The notes beneath the pieces were generated by a model. That model was not told the origin of the DNA. It did no database searches and saw only the letters and a program-made list of their open reading frames with translations. A stretch of 64,000 nt of DNA from NCBI GenBank assembly GCA_050288625.1, contig JBNKEE010000022.1, positions 1 to 64,000 of the forward strand, in the 5' to 3' direction. Numbering within the stretch: the stretch's first letter is position 1; every line of letters starts with the position of its first letter. This DNA comes from JAAGZL01 sp050288625. GTDB lineage: Bacteria > Pseudomonadota > Gammaproteobacteria > Chromatiales > Chromatiaceae. Of this stretch, positions 1-9,045 are shown one piece after another. The translations under genes were made by a program, and so were the position numbers.

Positions 1-2049
1 CTAATCCTCAACCTCCACCGGTTTATACTCCGCCGCCAGCGCCTGTTGTATCTCGTGCGGCACCTGTTGGTAGTGACTGAACTCCAGGGTGTATGAACCC
101 CGCCCGCCGGTGATCGAGTTCAATTCATTGGCATACTGGCTTACCTCGGACAGCGGCACCTTGGCCTTGATATTGAGCATGCTGCCACTCATGGCGTCGG
201 TCCCCAGAAGCTGGCCACGCTTACCTGAGATATCTCCGGTCACCGCACCCATGGTCTCGTCCGGAACCATCAGATCCAGGGTAACCATGGGCTCCAGCAG
301 AATAGGCTTGGCCTTGGCCACCGCATCCTGAAACGCCTTCTTGCCTGCGGTCACAAACGCCACCTCCTTGGAGTCGACCGAGTGGTATTTGCCGTCATAT
401 ACCGTGACCTTCACATCCTGCATGGCATAGCCGGCCACAACCCCCTCCTCTAACGCCTGCAGCACGCCCTTCTCCACCGCCGGGATGAGTCCGGACGGGA
501 TGACACCACCCTTAACCTCATCCACGAACTGGAAACCTGCACCCCTTTCCAGCGGGGCGACCCGCAGATAGACCTCGCCGAACTGTCCGGCGCCACCGGT
601 CTGCTTCTTGTGACGGTGATGCCCTTCGGCCTGGGCGCTGATGGTCTCCTTGTAGCTGATCTTGGGCGGATGGGTCTCCACCTCCACATTGAAGCGATCC
701 TTCATCTTCTCCAGGGTAAGACGCAGGTGCAACTCCCCCAGACCGCGCAGGATGGTCTCGTTGTTGGCAACACTGTGTTCGACCTTCAGGCATGGATCCT
801 CCTCCACCACGCGGTGCAGGGCGTTACTCAGCCGCTGCTCGTCTCCGCGGGCCTTGGCGTGAATCGCCAGCCCGAACACGGGCACAGGGAAGTCCAGGGG
901 CTTGAGATGGAGGTAGTCCTCCTCGTGAGAGTCATGCAGCACCGCATCCAGATGGATCTCCTCCACCTTGGCCACGGCGCAGATATCGCCCGGGATGCCC
1001 TTGGACATCTCCTTCTGTTCCTTGCCCTGCAGCTTGAGGATATGTCCCACCTTAAACGGCTTGCGCCCATCCCCGATATAGAGCTGGCTGTCTTTGGTGA
1101 TGGTCCCCTGATGGATACGAAACACCCCCAGTTTGCCCACAAACGGATCCGCCGCCACCTTGAATACATGGGCCACCACGTGCTTGGATGGATCCGGCTC
1201 CACCGCAAATGGTTGTTCTTTTTCACCTTCACCCTGCATAAACGGACGCGGGTTGCCCTCCAGCGGACTCGGCATCAAGTGCTCAAACACATGCAGCAGA
1301 CAGGAGATGCCAGCGCCATTGGTGGCGGAACTGAAGCATATGGGGACCAGATGCCCCTCACGCAGGGCCTTTTCGAAGGGATCGTGCAACTGCTCCGGAT
1401 TGAGCTCATCTCCCTGTTCCAGATAGAGCTCCATCAGCTCCTCATCCACCTCCACCACCTGATCGATAATCTGGGTGTGTGCCTCCGCCACGGAAGAGAA
1501 GTCCGCATCGCCGTCTGGATTGAAGAAACAGTCCACCACCTTGCTGCCACCTTCGGCAGGCAGATTGATCGGCAGACATTCATTACCGAACTCTTCGCGT
1601 ATACCCTCTACCAGTTCAGGGAGGTTCACGCCTTCCGCATCGATATTGTTGATGATAATCATACGACAGAACTTGCGCTCTGCGGCCAACTGCAGCATGC
1701 GCCGACTGACCATCTCTATCCCGGCTGCGGCATTGATCACCACCGCCACGGTCTCCACTGCGGGGAGTGCGGCTATGGACTGGCCGATAAAATCTGGCAG
1801 TCCCGGCGTGTCGATGATATTTACATGAATATTATCGTGATCGATACCTATCACCGAGGAAGTCAGAGAGTGCTGGTACTCTTTTTCCAGGGGATCAAAG
1901 TCACTAACGGTATTACCCTTGTCCACACTACCAGCGGTCTTGATGGTACCGGACTGCACCAGGAGAGCCTCAACCAGAGTAGTCTTGCCACAACCACTCT
2001 GCCCTACCAGTGCGATATTGCGGATATCTTCTGCAGTATATCGAGGCAT
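1..2049 (-). CDS. Elongation factor G-like translational GTPase (EF-G paralogue)
   Basis: This 682-residue protein has the full EF-G layout: GTPase domain, beta-barrel domain II, and EF-G domains III-V. The P-loop GQSGCGKT is at residues 16-23. The switch-II motif reads DTPGL at 80-84, so the catalytic His of the usual DTPGH is replaced by Leu, and the NKxD motif reads NNID. Such changes are seen in the second EF-G clade (FusA2-like) rather than in the housekeeping factor. It probably acts on the ribosome, but its exact role is unknown. I chose the ATG giving MPRYTAED because a GGAAG ribosome site lies just upstream; a further in-frame extension to 2103 has no support. The stop codon TAG is the first triplet of the window. 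It stands alone, divergent from the next gene. Confidence 0.9.
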   Translation of the reverse strand: MPRYTAEDIRNIALVGQSGCGKTTLVEALLVQSGTIKTAGSVDKGNTVSDFDPLEKEYQHSLTSSVIGIDHDNIHVNIIDTPGLPDFIGQSIAALPAVETVAVVINAAAGIEMVSRRMLQLAAERKFCRMIIINNIDAEGVNLPELVEGIREEFGNECLPINLPAEGGSKVVDCFFNPDGDADFSSVAEAHTQIIDQVVEVDEELMELYLEQGDELNPEQLHDPFEKALREGHLVPICFSSATNGAGISCLLHVFEHLMPSPLEGNPRPFMQGEGEKEQPFAVEPDPSKHVVAHVFKVAADPFVGKLGVFRIHQGTITKDSQLYIGDGRKPFKVGHILKLQGKEQKEMSKGIPGDICAVAKVEEIHLDAVLHDSHEEDYLHLKPLDFPVPVFGLAIHAKARGDEQRLSNALHRVVEEDPCLKVEHSVANNETILRGLGELHLRLTLEKMKDRFNVEVETHPPKISYKETISAQAEGHHRHKKQTGGAGQFGEVYLRVAPLERGAGFQFVDEVKGGVIPSGLIPAVEKGVLQALEEGVVAGYAMQDVKVTVYDGKYHSVDSKEVAFVTAGKKAFQDAVAKAKPILLEPMVTLDLMVPDETMGAVTGDISGKRGQLLGTDAMSGSMLNIKAKVPLSEVSQYANELNSITGGRGSYTLEFSHYQQVPHEIQQALAAEYKPVEVED

Positions 2050-2225
2050 GATTGCTTCCTTCTTTAGTGTTGAATCAGACCCAAAGATGATTTCGATCAG
2101 CAAAAACCCAAGTCTGATTGAAATAAAACTGTAAAGGGTCTTTTTTTTAATCTTAAACAGTGATAGAAAAACATAAAACGCGTTTCCTATCCAGTGTTAT
2201 TAACAGATGTATTGAGGAGAAGCAT

Positions 2226-2495
2226 ATGTTTGGCGAAAGACACGACCTTCCACACGAATTCCCGGAGCATGCAGAGCTGATCAAATGCCTGCGTGAGGTA
2301 AATCCGGTCTTTGATGCTTTGTACAAGGAGTACGATGCACTGGACCAGGAGATCCTTGAGATAGAGCAGAATATCGAGCCGGTCTCCGACTTCTATGCCG
2401 AAGACCTGAAGAAGAAGCGTGTGGTATTGAAAGACAAACTATACGAAATGCTTGCTAATCAGAGCGCGATCAAAAAAGCCGGCTGCGGCGCATAA
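2226..2495 (+). CDS. YdcH/DUF465 family small coiled-coil protein
   Basis: The product is an 89-residue, charged, largely helical protein that fits the YdcH (DUF465) family, whose members are usually 70-90 residues. The His- and Pro-rich N-terminal motif (HDLPHEFPEH) followed by a long helix with Asp/Glu and Lys pairs is the family hallmark. The role of the family is not known. The start is fixed by a strong GAGGAG ribosome site eight bases upstream of the ATG; the longer frame starting at 2160 lacks such a site. It ends in Cys-Gly-Ala. It is monocistronic by position. Confidence 0.82.
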   Translation: MFGERHDLPHEFPEHAELIKCLREVNPVFDALYKEYDALDQEILEIEQNIEPVSDFYAEDLKKKRVVLKDKLYEMLANQSAIKKAGCGA

Positions 2496-2785
2496 AACAG
2501 ACTTAACATTATATATTCCAAACAATTTTTGGTCCGTACCACATGTACGGATGAACCAAATCATATCCAGCAAACGGCCCTATTCATTACTCCAGAATGC
2601 CATCCCTATCCCAACACCTCTTAGGGCAAACCTCCCATGAACCACCCCCACTGCGCACAAACTAGAAACCGGATAAATCACCCTCATTGGTGGGTTCATC
2701 CCGTTTAGCTCTATCCATTAGCTCAAAACCACATTTCATGGAACAATTAGGTCGCCATATATCACAGGATCGATGAGTTCAGACA
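2496..2785. other. 290-base intergenic region with a weak dyad
   Basis: No gene is seen here. The one structure is a dyad at 2529-2559: TTGGT, then CCGTAC-CACAT-GTACGG, then ACCAA after a four-base bulge. No T-run follows, so it is not a clear terminator. The rest is AT-rich leader sequence for the next gene. Confidence 0.4.
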
Positions 2786-4768
2786 GTGACCGAGATATTC
2801 CAGCAAATTCTGCATTGGGTCGAGATACACCCCCTATGGTCTGGAATAACCATATTCCTGGTGGCCATGACAGAGTCTCTGGCCATAGTGGGTCTGATCA
2901 TACCCGGCGTGGCCATCATGTTCGGCATCGGGGCGCTCATCGCCACCGGGGCCATCGAGTTCTGGTACGCCTTCACCTGGGCGGTGGCCGGCGCGATTAC
3001 CGGTGATGTAAGCAGCTTTCTCCTGGGATTCCATTTCCGCGAGCGCATCAGCGGTGTCTGGCCCTTCACCCGCTACCGGGAGAGTCTGCAGCAGGGGCAG
3101 GAGTTCTTCGCCAAACATGGCAGCAAGAGCGTGGCCTTCGGCCGCTTCTTCGGTCCGGTGCGGGCGGTAGTGCCACTGATCGCCGGAACCATGGGCATGC
3201 GCCCATGGCGCTTTATCCTGGCCAGCTTTCTCTCGTCTCTGGTCTGGGCCCCGGCCTATCTGGCACCCGGCATGGTGTTCGGCGCATCCCTGGAGCTGGC
3301 CTCGCAGGTGGCATTCCGTCTGGTAATCCTGATCGTCCTGCTGGCGATCCTGGTTTGGCTGGTGCTCTGGATAGTGCGTCTCACCTTCCGCATTTGCCAG
3401 CCCCACGCCAGCTCCTGGCTGCAGGCCATACTCAACTGGTCACGACTGCATCCGGCATTTACCGATATCGCCGAGGCCCTGGCCGATTCCAGACACCCGG
3501 AGGCGAAAGGGCTGGCCATCATGGCCACTACACTGATCTTTGCCACCGGCCTCACCACCCTGGTCCTGGTGGCGGTACTAAGCGGCAGCACCCTGTCCGG
3601 GATAGACCATACGCTTCTCAACGCATTTAAGAGCCTGCACACCCCCTGGGCCAATCAAATGATGCTGTTCTGTACCCACATGGCGGATGGGACGGTGATC
3701 GCCGTCCTGATAGTGGTTGTCACCCTGTTCCTCGCCATGCAGAGACATTGGCGTACCTTGATCTACTGGCTGTCCGCCGCGGGATTTACCCTGCTGGCCT
3801 CGACCGCACTGAAACACGGCCTGCAGATCCCGCGCCCCCCGGACCTGCCGGTCGATCTCGGCTACTCCTTTCCCAGCGGACACACCTTGAAGGCCGTTGT
3901 CCTGTACGGATTCCTGGCGGTGATCATCGCCAGATCCATGCGCGAGAGCCGGCGTTGGCTGCCCTACAGCATGGCCGGACTTATGATAACCCTGGTGGCA
4001 CTGAGCCGCCTCTACCTGGGGGTACACTGGTTCTCTGACATCCTGGGCAGCATCACCCTGGGTATTGCCTGGGTGGCCATACTGGGGATCGCCTATTATC
4101 GCCACACCAGGGCCGAGACTCACTGGCTCGGTCTTGGCGTCATCTCCATCCTGATCATGATAGGGGCCACCACGGCTCAGACCAGGATAAAACATGAGTC
4201 CGATCTGGGATTGTATCTGCCAGCACCGGAGACCTCCGACCTCACTGCACAGCAATGGCGAAACGCGGCATGGCGTCAACTGCCACAAATGCGGAAAGAT
4301 GTCCGTAACCTGCGCAACCACCCTCTGAATATCCAGTATGCAGGAAATCTGGGGCAGTTGGAGTCTGTCCTGAAGGACAAAGGCTGGTCCAGGGCTGAGC
4401 CACTGACCTGGAGAGGCATGTTGAAGTTCCTCTCTCCCGACTCGCCGTTGAAGGAGCTGCCCCTGCTCCCGCAGGTGCATGATGGACGACATGAGGCCCT
4501 GGCGCTGATCAAGAACCTACCGGACAAGAGATGCCTGGTGCTGCGTCTATGGCCCGCCTATATCCGGTTACAACCGGGGGAACAACCGCTCTGGCTGGGG
4601 AATGTCACTGAGGCACACAAACAGACGATCACCGACCTGCTGGCCTTCGCGGAGACGGGAGATGATTTAGAAGAACCGTTTAAGATGCTACTTAAAGATA
4701 GCGAGGGATTGTCGCAGCAGGTCCCTGCGACAGGGTCTGAGCTGCTGTTGCTGTGGGCAGAACCGTAG
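2786..4768 (+). CDS. DedA-PAP2-LssY three-domain membrane phosphatase
   Basis: This 660-residue membrane protein fuses three modules. Residues 1 to about 210 form a DedA (SNARE-associated/VTT) domain with the Gly- and Arg-rich segments GRFFGPVRAVVPLIAG. Residues about 250-440 form a PAP2 phosphatase with intact motifs: K-x6-RP near 343, PSGH near 363-366, and SR-x5-H-x3-D near 406-417. The remaining part, about 470-650, is a soluble domain like LssY C-termini. PAP2 enzymes remove phosphate from lipid phosphates such as undecaprenyl diphosphate or phosphatidate, and DedA proteins act in lipid-carrier recycling and membrane homeostasis. A combined job in lipid-phosphate turnover is therefore likely, but the substrate is unknown. 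The start is GTG at 2786; its ribosome site (AGGAT) is weak. Confidence 0.88.
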   Translation: MTEIFQQILHWVEIHPLWSGITIFLVAMTESLAIVGLIIPGVAIMFGIGALIATGAIEFWYAFTWAVAGAITGDVSSFLLGFHFRERISGVWPFTRYRESLQQGQEFFAKHGSKSVAFGRFFGPVRAVVPLIAGTMGMRPWRFILASFLSSLVWAPAYLAPGMVFGASLELASQVAFRLVILIVLLAILVWLVLWIVRLTFRICQPHASSWLQAILNWSRLHPAFTDIAEALADSRHPEAKGLAIMATTLIFATGLTTLVLVAVLSGSTLSGIDHTLLNAFKSLHTPWANQMMLFCTHMADGTVIAVLIVVVTLFLAMQRHWRTLIYWLSAAGFTLLASTALKHGLQIPRPPDLPVDLGYSFPSGHTLKAVVLYGFLAVIIARSMRESRRWLPYSMAGLMITLVALSRLYLGVHWFSDILGSITLGIAWVAILGIAYYRHTRAETHWLGLGVISILIMIGATTAQTRIKHESDLGLYLPAPETSDLTAQQWRNAAWRQLPQMRKDVRNLRNHPLNIQYAGNLGQLESVLKDKGWSRAEPLTWRGMLKFLSPDSPLKELPLLPQVHDGRHEALALIKNLPDKRCLVLRLWPAYIRLQPGEQPLWLGNVTEAHKQTITDLLAFAETGDDLEEPFKMLLKDSEGLSQQVPATGSELLLLWAEP

Positions 4769-4854
4769 GTCAAAAAGAGCATGGCTGGGATTTTGGATCT
4801 TCCTCCTCTCCCCTAAGGCAGGGTGGATATGGAGCATCTGTTTATTTGCGTTCC

Positions 4855-4891
4855 TTTGCGGTTATTGGCGTCTATTTGCGGCCTGCTTTTG
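4855..4891 (+). repeat. 37-base dispersed repeat, copy 1
   Basis: This stretch matches 8876-8912 at all but about three positions. Both begin TTTGCGGTTATTGGCGT and end TGCTTTTG, and both carry a second ATTTGCGGC core. Copy 1 is preceded by further TTTGCG words (4841-4860), which gives a short periodic look. It lies between the convergent DedA-PAP2 and ubiX genes. I infer a dispersed intergenic repeat family. Confidence 0.7.
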
Positions 4892-4906
4892 CTCTTCGAT
4901 TAACCA

Positions 4907-5518
4907 TCAGCCCCACGCCTTAACCAGGTCATGCTCTATCCCAAGGTGGTCCAGCACCCGCCCCACCATAAAGTCCACGATCTCTTCGATGGTCTGGGGT
5001 CGGTTGTAGAAACCGGGACTGGCTGGCATGGTCACCACGCCCAGGCGAGCCAGCTTGAGCATGTTCTCCAGGTGGATGACGGAGAGCGGGGTCTCCCGCA
5101 CCACCAGGATCAACCTGCGCCGCTCCTTCAGCATCACGTCAGCCGCCCGCTCGATCAGATTATTGCTGGCGCCACAGGCGATGGCGGAGAGGGTACCGGC
5201 GGTGCAGGGACACACCACCATGGCGGCCGGGGGGTTGGAACCGCTGGCCACCGGCGCAGTCCACTCCTCGCGCCCGAATAGCCGCAACTGTCCGTCTGCA
5301 GCGCCATAGCGTTCCGACAGCATGGCCTCTGCCTGAGGGGTTTCTATCGGAATCTCCAGACCGGTCTCCATAGGTATAACTAGTTCACCCGCCTTGGAGA
5401 TCATCAGATAGACCCTGCGCCCCTTCTGCAGCAACACCTCCAGCAGACGCAGGCCATAGGCGCTGCCTGAGGCGCCGGTGATGGCCAGGGCGATGGGCTT
5501 ATTGTTATCGATAGTCAT
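4907..5518 (-). CDS. ubiX: Flavin prenyltransferase UbiX
   Basis: This 203-residue protein is the size of UbiX/Pad1. It shows the flavin-binding N-terminus AITGASGSAYG (12-22) and the C-terminal block MPASPGFYNRPQTIEEIVDFMVGR typical of the family. UbiX joins dimethylallyl phosphate to FMN, making the prenylated flavin used by the UbiD decarboxylase in ubiquinone synthesis. The ATG overlaps the stop of mpl by four bases (ATGA), so it is translationally coupled and is the last gene of the minus-strand run that begins with the membrane protein at 7410. No ubiD gene is in the window. Confidence 0.95.
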   Translation of the reverse strand: MTIDNNKPIALAITGASGSAYGLRLLEVLLQKGRRVYLMISKAGELVIPMETGLEIPIETPQAEAMLSERYGAADGQLRLFGREEWTAPVASGSNPPAAMVVCPCTAGTLSAIACGASNNLIERAADVMLKERRRLILVVRETPLSVIHLENMLKLARLGVVTMPASPGFYNRPQTIEEIVDFMVGRVLDHLGIEHDLVKAWG

Positions 5519-6882
5519 GTTGATTCCTTGTTCAGGGCATCCAGCAGGCGCTGGTGGATATTGCCGAAGCCACCGTTACTCATGATCAGGATATGGTCTC
5601 CACTCTCTGCCTCACCTTTAAGGGTAGCGATAATGGGGTCGATCGAGTTGAATATGCGCGCCCTGGCATCCAGCTCACCAAACACAGATGCCGCATCCCA
5701 CTCCAGGTCATCAGGGGCATAGACCAACACCTGATCCGCGGCATCCAGGGATGCGGCCAGCTCCTGCCCATGCACCCCCATGCGCATGGTGTTGGAACGC
5801 GGCTCCAGCACGGCGATGATACGCCCCTCCCCCACCTGGGCACGCAGACCCTGCAGGGTGGTGGCGATGGCGGTGGGATGGTGGGCAAAGTCGTCGTATA
5901 CGGCAACACCACCCACTTCGCCCCGCAACTCCATACGGCGTTTTACGTTCTTGAATCCACTCAGGGCCTCGATGGCGATGGCGGGCGGCACCCCGGCATG
6001 CCGGGCCGCGGCCACCGCCGCCAGGGCGTTATTCAGATTGTGCTGACCGTGCAGCCCCCAGCGCACATGCCCCACCCTTTCCGCACCACAGCAGAGGTCG
6101 AACTCACTGGCCTGGGGGTTGGAACCGACGCTGTGCCACTGGGCATCGCCCTGGGACACAAACCGCTCCAGAGGGGTCCAGCAGCCCATATCCAGGACCT
6201 GGTCGATGGCCTGGTCTTCCGCCGGCGCGATGATCAGGCCGTTGCCGGGCACGGTGCGCACCAGATGATGAAACTGGCGCTGGATCATGGCCAGGTCATC
6301 GAAGATATCCGCATGGTCAAATTCGAGATTGTTCAGGACCAGGGTGCGTGGCCGGTAGTGGACGAACTTGGAGCGCTTGTCGAAGAAGGCGGTATCGTAC
6401 TCGTCCGCCTCCACCACAAAGAAGGGCGTGCCGCCGAGACGGGCCGATATGCCGAAATTCTGCGGCACGCCGCCGATGAGAAACCCCGGGTCCATGCCGG
6501 CATCCTCCAGGATCCAGGCCAAAAGACTGGCTGTGCTGGTCTTGCCGTGGGTACCGGCCACCGCCAATACCCAGCGGCCGTGCAGCACATGTTCCGCCAG
6601 CCACTGGGGACCGGAGGTGTAGCGCATACCCTGTTCCAGCATGTACTCCACCGCCGGATTACCCCGGGACATGGCGTTGCCCACCACCACACAATCCGGC
6701 TCCGGTTGCAGATGGACCGGATCGTATCCCTCCATCAGCTTGATGCCTGCCGCCTCCAGCTGGGTACTCATGGGAGGATAGACTCCGGCGTCGGAACCGC
6801 TCACCTCATGTCCGAGCGAGCGGGCCAACAGGGCCACCCCCCCCATAAAGGTCCCGCAGATTCCCAGTATGTGGATATGCAT
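5515..6882 (-). CDS. mpl: UDP-N-acetylmuramate:L-Ala-gamma-D-Glu-meso-DAP ligase Mpl
   Basis: The 455-residue product matches Mpl in length and motifs. It has the N-terminal dinucleotide-like segment HILGICGTFMGG, the Mur ligase P-loop GTHGKT at 110-115, the EADEYDTAFFDKRSK segment typical of Mpl, and the NNLEFDHADIF block. Mpl reattaches the recycled murein tripeptide to UDP-MurNAc, saving cell-wall peptide. It sits in the cytoplasm. The ATG has a good AAGGAAAGG site upstream. It follows the membrane-protein gene by 12 bases and overlaps ubiX by four, so the three are likely co-transcribed. Confidence 0.96.
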   Translation of the reverse strand: MHIHILGICGTFMGGVALLARSLGHEVSGSDAGVYPPMSTQLEAAGIKLMEGYDPVHLQPEPDCVVVGNAMSRGNPAVEYMLEQGMRYTSGPQWLAEHVLHGRWVLAVAGTHGKTSTASLLAWILEDAGMDPGFLIGGVPQNFGISARLGGTPFFVVEADEYDTAFFDKRSKFVHYRPRTLVLNNLEFDHADIFDDLAMIQRQFHHLVRTVPGNGLIIAPAEDQAIDQVLDMGCWTPLERFVSQGDAQWHSVGSNPQASEFDLCCGAERVGHVRWGLHGQHNLNNALAAVAAARHAGVPPAIAIEALSGFKNVKRRMELRGEVGGVAVYDDFAHHPTAIATTLQGLRAQVGEGRIIAVLEPRSNTMRMGVHGQELAASLDAADQVLVYAPDDLEWDAASVFGELDARARIFNSIDPIIATLKGEAESGDHILIMSNGGFGNIHQRLLDALNKEST

Positions 6883-6894
6883 CAGTACCTTTCC

Positions 6895-7410
6895 TTAGCC
6901 TGCAGGCAAGAGCGTCTGCACCAGGGTGTTGATCAGAAGAAAGTAGGCCACAGCGATCAGTATCCCACCGCTCAACCTCAGATTAAAACTATGCCGCAGG
7001 ATATGCCCCATGATGACAACGCTCCAGAGCAGCAGCGCAAAATAGAACACCCCCCCCAGTAACCCATATCCCTGATTCCGGGAACCGGCATCCAGCAACC
7101 GCACCACAGGCAGTGAGACCAGGTTGATGATCACCCCTGTACCGAACACGGCCGTTGCCGTCTGTATCAATCTTGAAGACAGATTGGTGATATGCAGAAA
7201 GAGCGCCAACAGGACAAGGGTAAGGGCTACATCCAGCAGACAGACCATAATGGACTGCGCCAACCCGAATGCCGGACTCAATATGGAGGCCACACCACTG
7301 ATCATAACCAGGATAGCGGTTAACGACAGCAGGGCGCCCGAGGCAGGCACGTCCTGAGGCCTGGCCTTTAGCAAACATATATCGAAGAACAGTTTAAGTA
7401 ACAGCTTCAC
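6895..7410 (-). CDS. Small multi-pass membrane protein of unknown function
   Basis: I do not recognise a named family. The 171-residue product is almost entirely hydrophobic, with about five predicted membrane spans (near 25-47, 53-74, 83-105, 117-138 and 146-168) and short loops. The short N-terminal part reads KARPQDVPAS, a polar patch before the first span. It is the first gene of a run with mpl and ubiX, 12 bases upstream of mpl, so a link with envelope recycling is possible by position only. Its promoter must lie in the 87 bases shared with the divergent rnd gene. Confidence 0.75.
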   Translation of the reverse strand: MKLLLKLFFDICLLKARPQDVPASGALLSLTAILVMISGVASILSPAFGLAQSIMVCLLDVALTLVLLALFLHITNLSSRLIQTATAVFGTGVIINLVSLPVVRLLDAGSRNQGYGLLGGVFYFALLLWSVVIMGHILRHSFNLRLSGGILIAVAYFLLINTLVQTLLPAG

Positions 7411-7497
7411 GGCGTGACCCAGAAATATTCGAATAAAACAAAATCCTGTCCAATGTTATCCTTTGCATCACCATCCACCAAGGATTATAAGAACTTT

Positions 7498-8667
7498 ATG
7501 TTAGAACTACACATCGATACCAGCGAGCAACTACAAGAACTATGCAACAGACTTGCAGGCAGCGCATGGCTGGCCCTGGATACTGAATTCATCCGCGACA
7601 AGACCTACTACCCAAAATTCTGCCTACTGCAGATAAGTAACGGATCTGTTGCCGCCAGCGTAGATCCACTGGCCATCGAGGATCTTGGCGCGCTGATAGA
7701 TATCATCTACGACAGCTCCACAGTAAAGATATTCCACGCCGGACGGCAGGACCTGGAGATATTCCATCAACTCTGGGGCAGGCTGCCGCAACCGCTGTTC
7801 GATACCCAACTGGCCGCCACTCTGCTGGGACTGGGAAACCAGATCGGCTATGGCAATCTGGTACAAAAGATAACCGGACGGGATCTGGAAAAGGGACACT
7901 CCCGCACCGACTGGTCACAACGCCCACTGAGCAAGGAGCAACTGCGTTACGCCCTGGATGACGTCATATACCTGGGAGAGATCTATCTCGACATAAGTGC
8001 AAAACTCAAATCCCTGGGACGGGAGCGATGGTTACAGGAGGACTTCAACGAACTGACCGATCCGGCGACATACAGCATCGACCCTGATGCCATGTGGCAA
8101 CGAATCAAGGGCAATCAACACCTGAAGGGCGTACGGACCGCGATACTGCAGAAGCTGGCCGCGTGGCGCGAACGGCAGGCGGAACAGTCCGACCGCCCCA
8201 GGCGCTGGATAATGAAAGATGAGGTGCTGATTGAGCTGTCACGGCGACAGCCAAAAGATATTAAGGAGCTGGAAGGCATACGCGGACTCGAACCTGGGAC
8301 TATAAAACGTAATGGCGCCGCCATCCTAAAGCTCATCAACGACAGCAAGGAACTGCCGAAGGAACAATGGCCCAAGATCAAAAGGCGTCCTGCACCCCTC
8401 AATCCCAACCAGGAGGCCGTGATCGATCTACTGCAATGCTGCCTGCGTCTGGTCGCGGAACAGGAGGAGATCACACCCAGCGCCCTGGCCGGACGCAAGG
8501 AGCTGGAACAGCTGGTGATGGACCGTAGTGATTCCGAACTACTGCACGGTTGGCGCAAGGCATTGGTGGGGGATGTTCTGCTCGATGTGCTTGCGGGAAA
8601 GATCAGCCCCGTGATTGAGCAGGGCGAGATGAAACTCAAAGAGACGTCGCAGATGGACTCCAAATAA
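7498..8667 (+). CDS. rnd: Ribonuclease D
   Basis: The 389-residue protein has the DEDDy exonuclease domain followed by an HRDC domain. Catalytic residues are visible: D28 and E30 (LALDTEF), D85 (AGRQDLEIF), and Y151 with D155 (RYALDD). RNase D trims the 3' ends of tRNA precursors and other small RNAs. I chose ATG at 7498, which gives the family-like start MLELHIDTSEQL, with AGGA 13 bases upstream. A frame extension back to GTG 7414 would run into the divergent gene's promoter and is unlike the family. It is convergent with the YdgA-like gene across a hairpin-rich gap. Confidence 0.93.
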   Translation: MLELHIDTSEQLQELCNRLAGSAWLALDTEFIRDKTYYPKFCLLQISNGSVAASVDPLAIEDLGALIDIIYDSSTVKIFHAGRQDLEIFHQLWGRLPQPLFDTQLAATLLGLGNQIGYGNLVQKITGRDLEKGHSRTDWSQRPLSKEQLRYALDDVIYLGEIYLDISAKLKSLGRERWLQEDFNELTDPATYSIDPDAMWQRIKGNQHLKGVRTAILQKLAAWRERQAEQSDRPRRWIMKDEVLIELSRRQPKDIKELEGIRGLEPGTIKRNGAAILKLINDSKELPKEQWPKIKRRPAPLNPNQEAVIDLLQCCLRLVAEQEEITPSALAGRKELEQLVMDRSDSELLHGWRKALVGDVLLDVLAGKISPVIEQGEMKLKETSQMDSK

Positions 8668-8743
8668 ACGCGAATAATTATTTAACGAAACTCAATTGTA
8701 CCTGGATGGTCCGACCCATAGGCTATGGGGAGCCAAACATATC

Positions 8744-8759
8744 GCCCGCGGGAGCGGGC
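8744..8759. repeat. REP-like palindromic element
   Basis: The stem GCCCGC-GGGA-GCGGGC is perfect and is followed by TCCTACA. This closely resembles the small REP palindromes that many gammaproteobacteria carry between genes, often in convergent gaps. Only one copy was noticed in the window, so repeat status rests on resemblance. Confidence 0.55.
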
Positions 8760-8875
8760 TCCTACAGCCGTGTTGTATGGCTAAGTCTATGTGTCCGAAG
8801 TTGGCAAAAATAACCAACTGGAATCATTAAGTATATTCTCTGACCCAGCGACATCAATAACATCATTCGCGTAGA

Positions 8876-8912
8876 TTTGCGGTTATTGGCGTTCATTTGC
8901 GGCTTGCTTTTG
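8876..8912 (+). repeat. 37-base dispersed repeat, copy 2
   Basis: This is the partner of 4855-4891, in the same orientation, with about three differences in 37 bases. It follows ATTCGCGTAGA. Both copies lie in intergenic gaps downstream of plus-strand genes. Confidence 0.7.
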
Positions 8913-9013
8913 AAACAAGAAAAAAGCAGAAGCGTGGGCAGGAGAAAATATGATTGTCATCACGCGGGCTGGGCCGCGTGATCCAGAGAGAAGTGAGACA
9001 AGGAATAATCCGT

Positions 9014-9045
9014 ACCATAGCGCCTGCAGTCGCTGGCGCCATGGT
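9014..9045. terminator. Long hairpin between convergent genes, possible terminator
   Basis: An 11-base-pair stem with one A/C mismatch (ACCATAGCGCC with GGCGCCATGGT) encloses a 10-base loop. It sits 12 bases after the YdgA-like stop on the minus strand. No T-run follows on either strand, so intrinsic termination is uncertain. It could instead protect the 3' ends of mRNA. Confidence 0.4.

Noticed and set aside
610..2067. 485-codon open frame on the plus strand
   Set aside because: It runs fully antisense to the EF-G paralogue, has no family likeness and is His/Leu-rich as shadows of high-GC genes are.
5554..7062. 502-codon open frame on the plus strand
   Set aside because: It is antisense to mpl and shows no recognisable domain.
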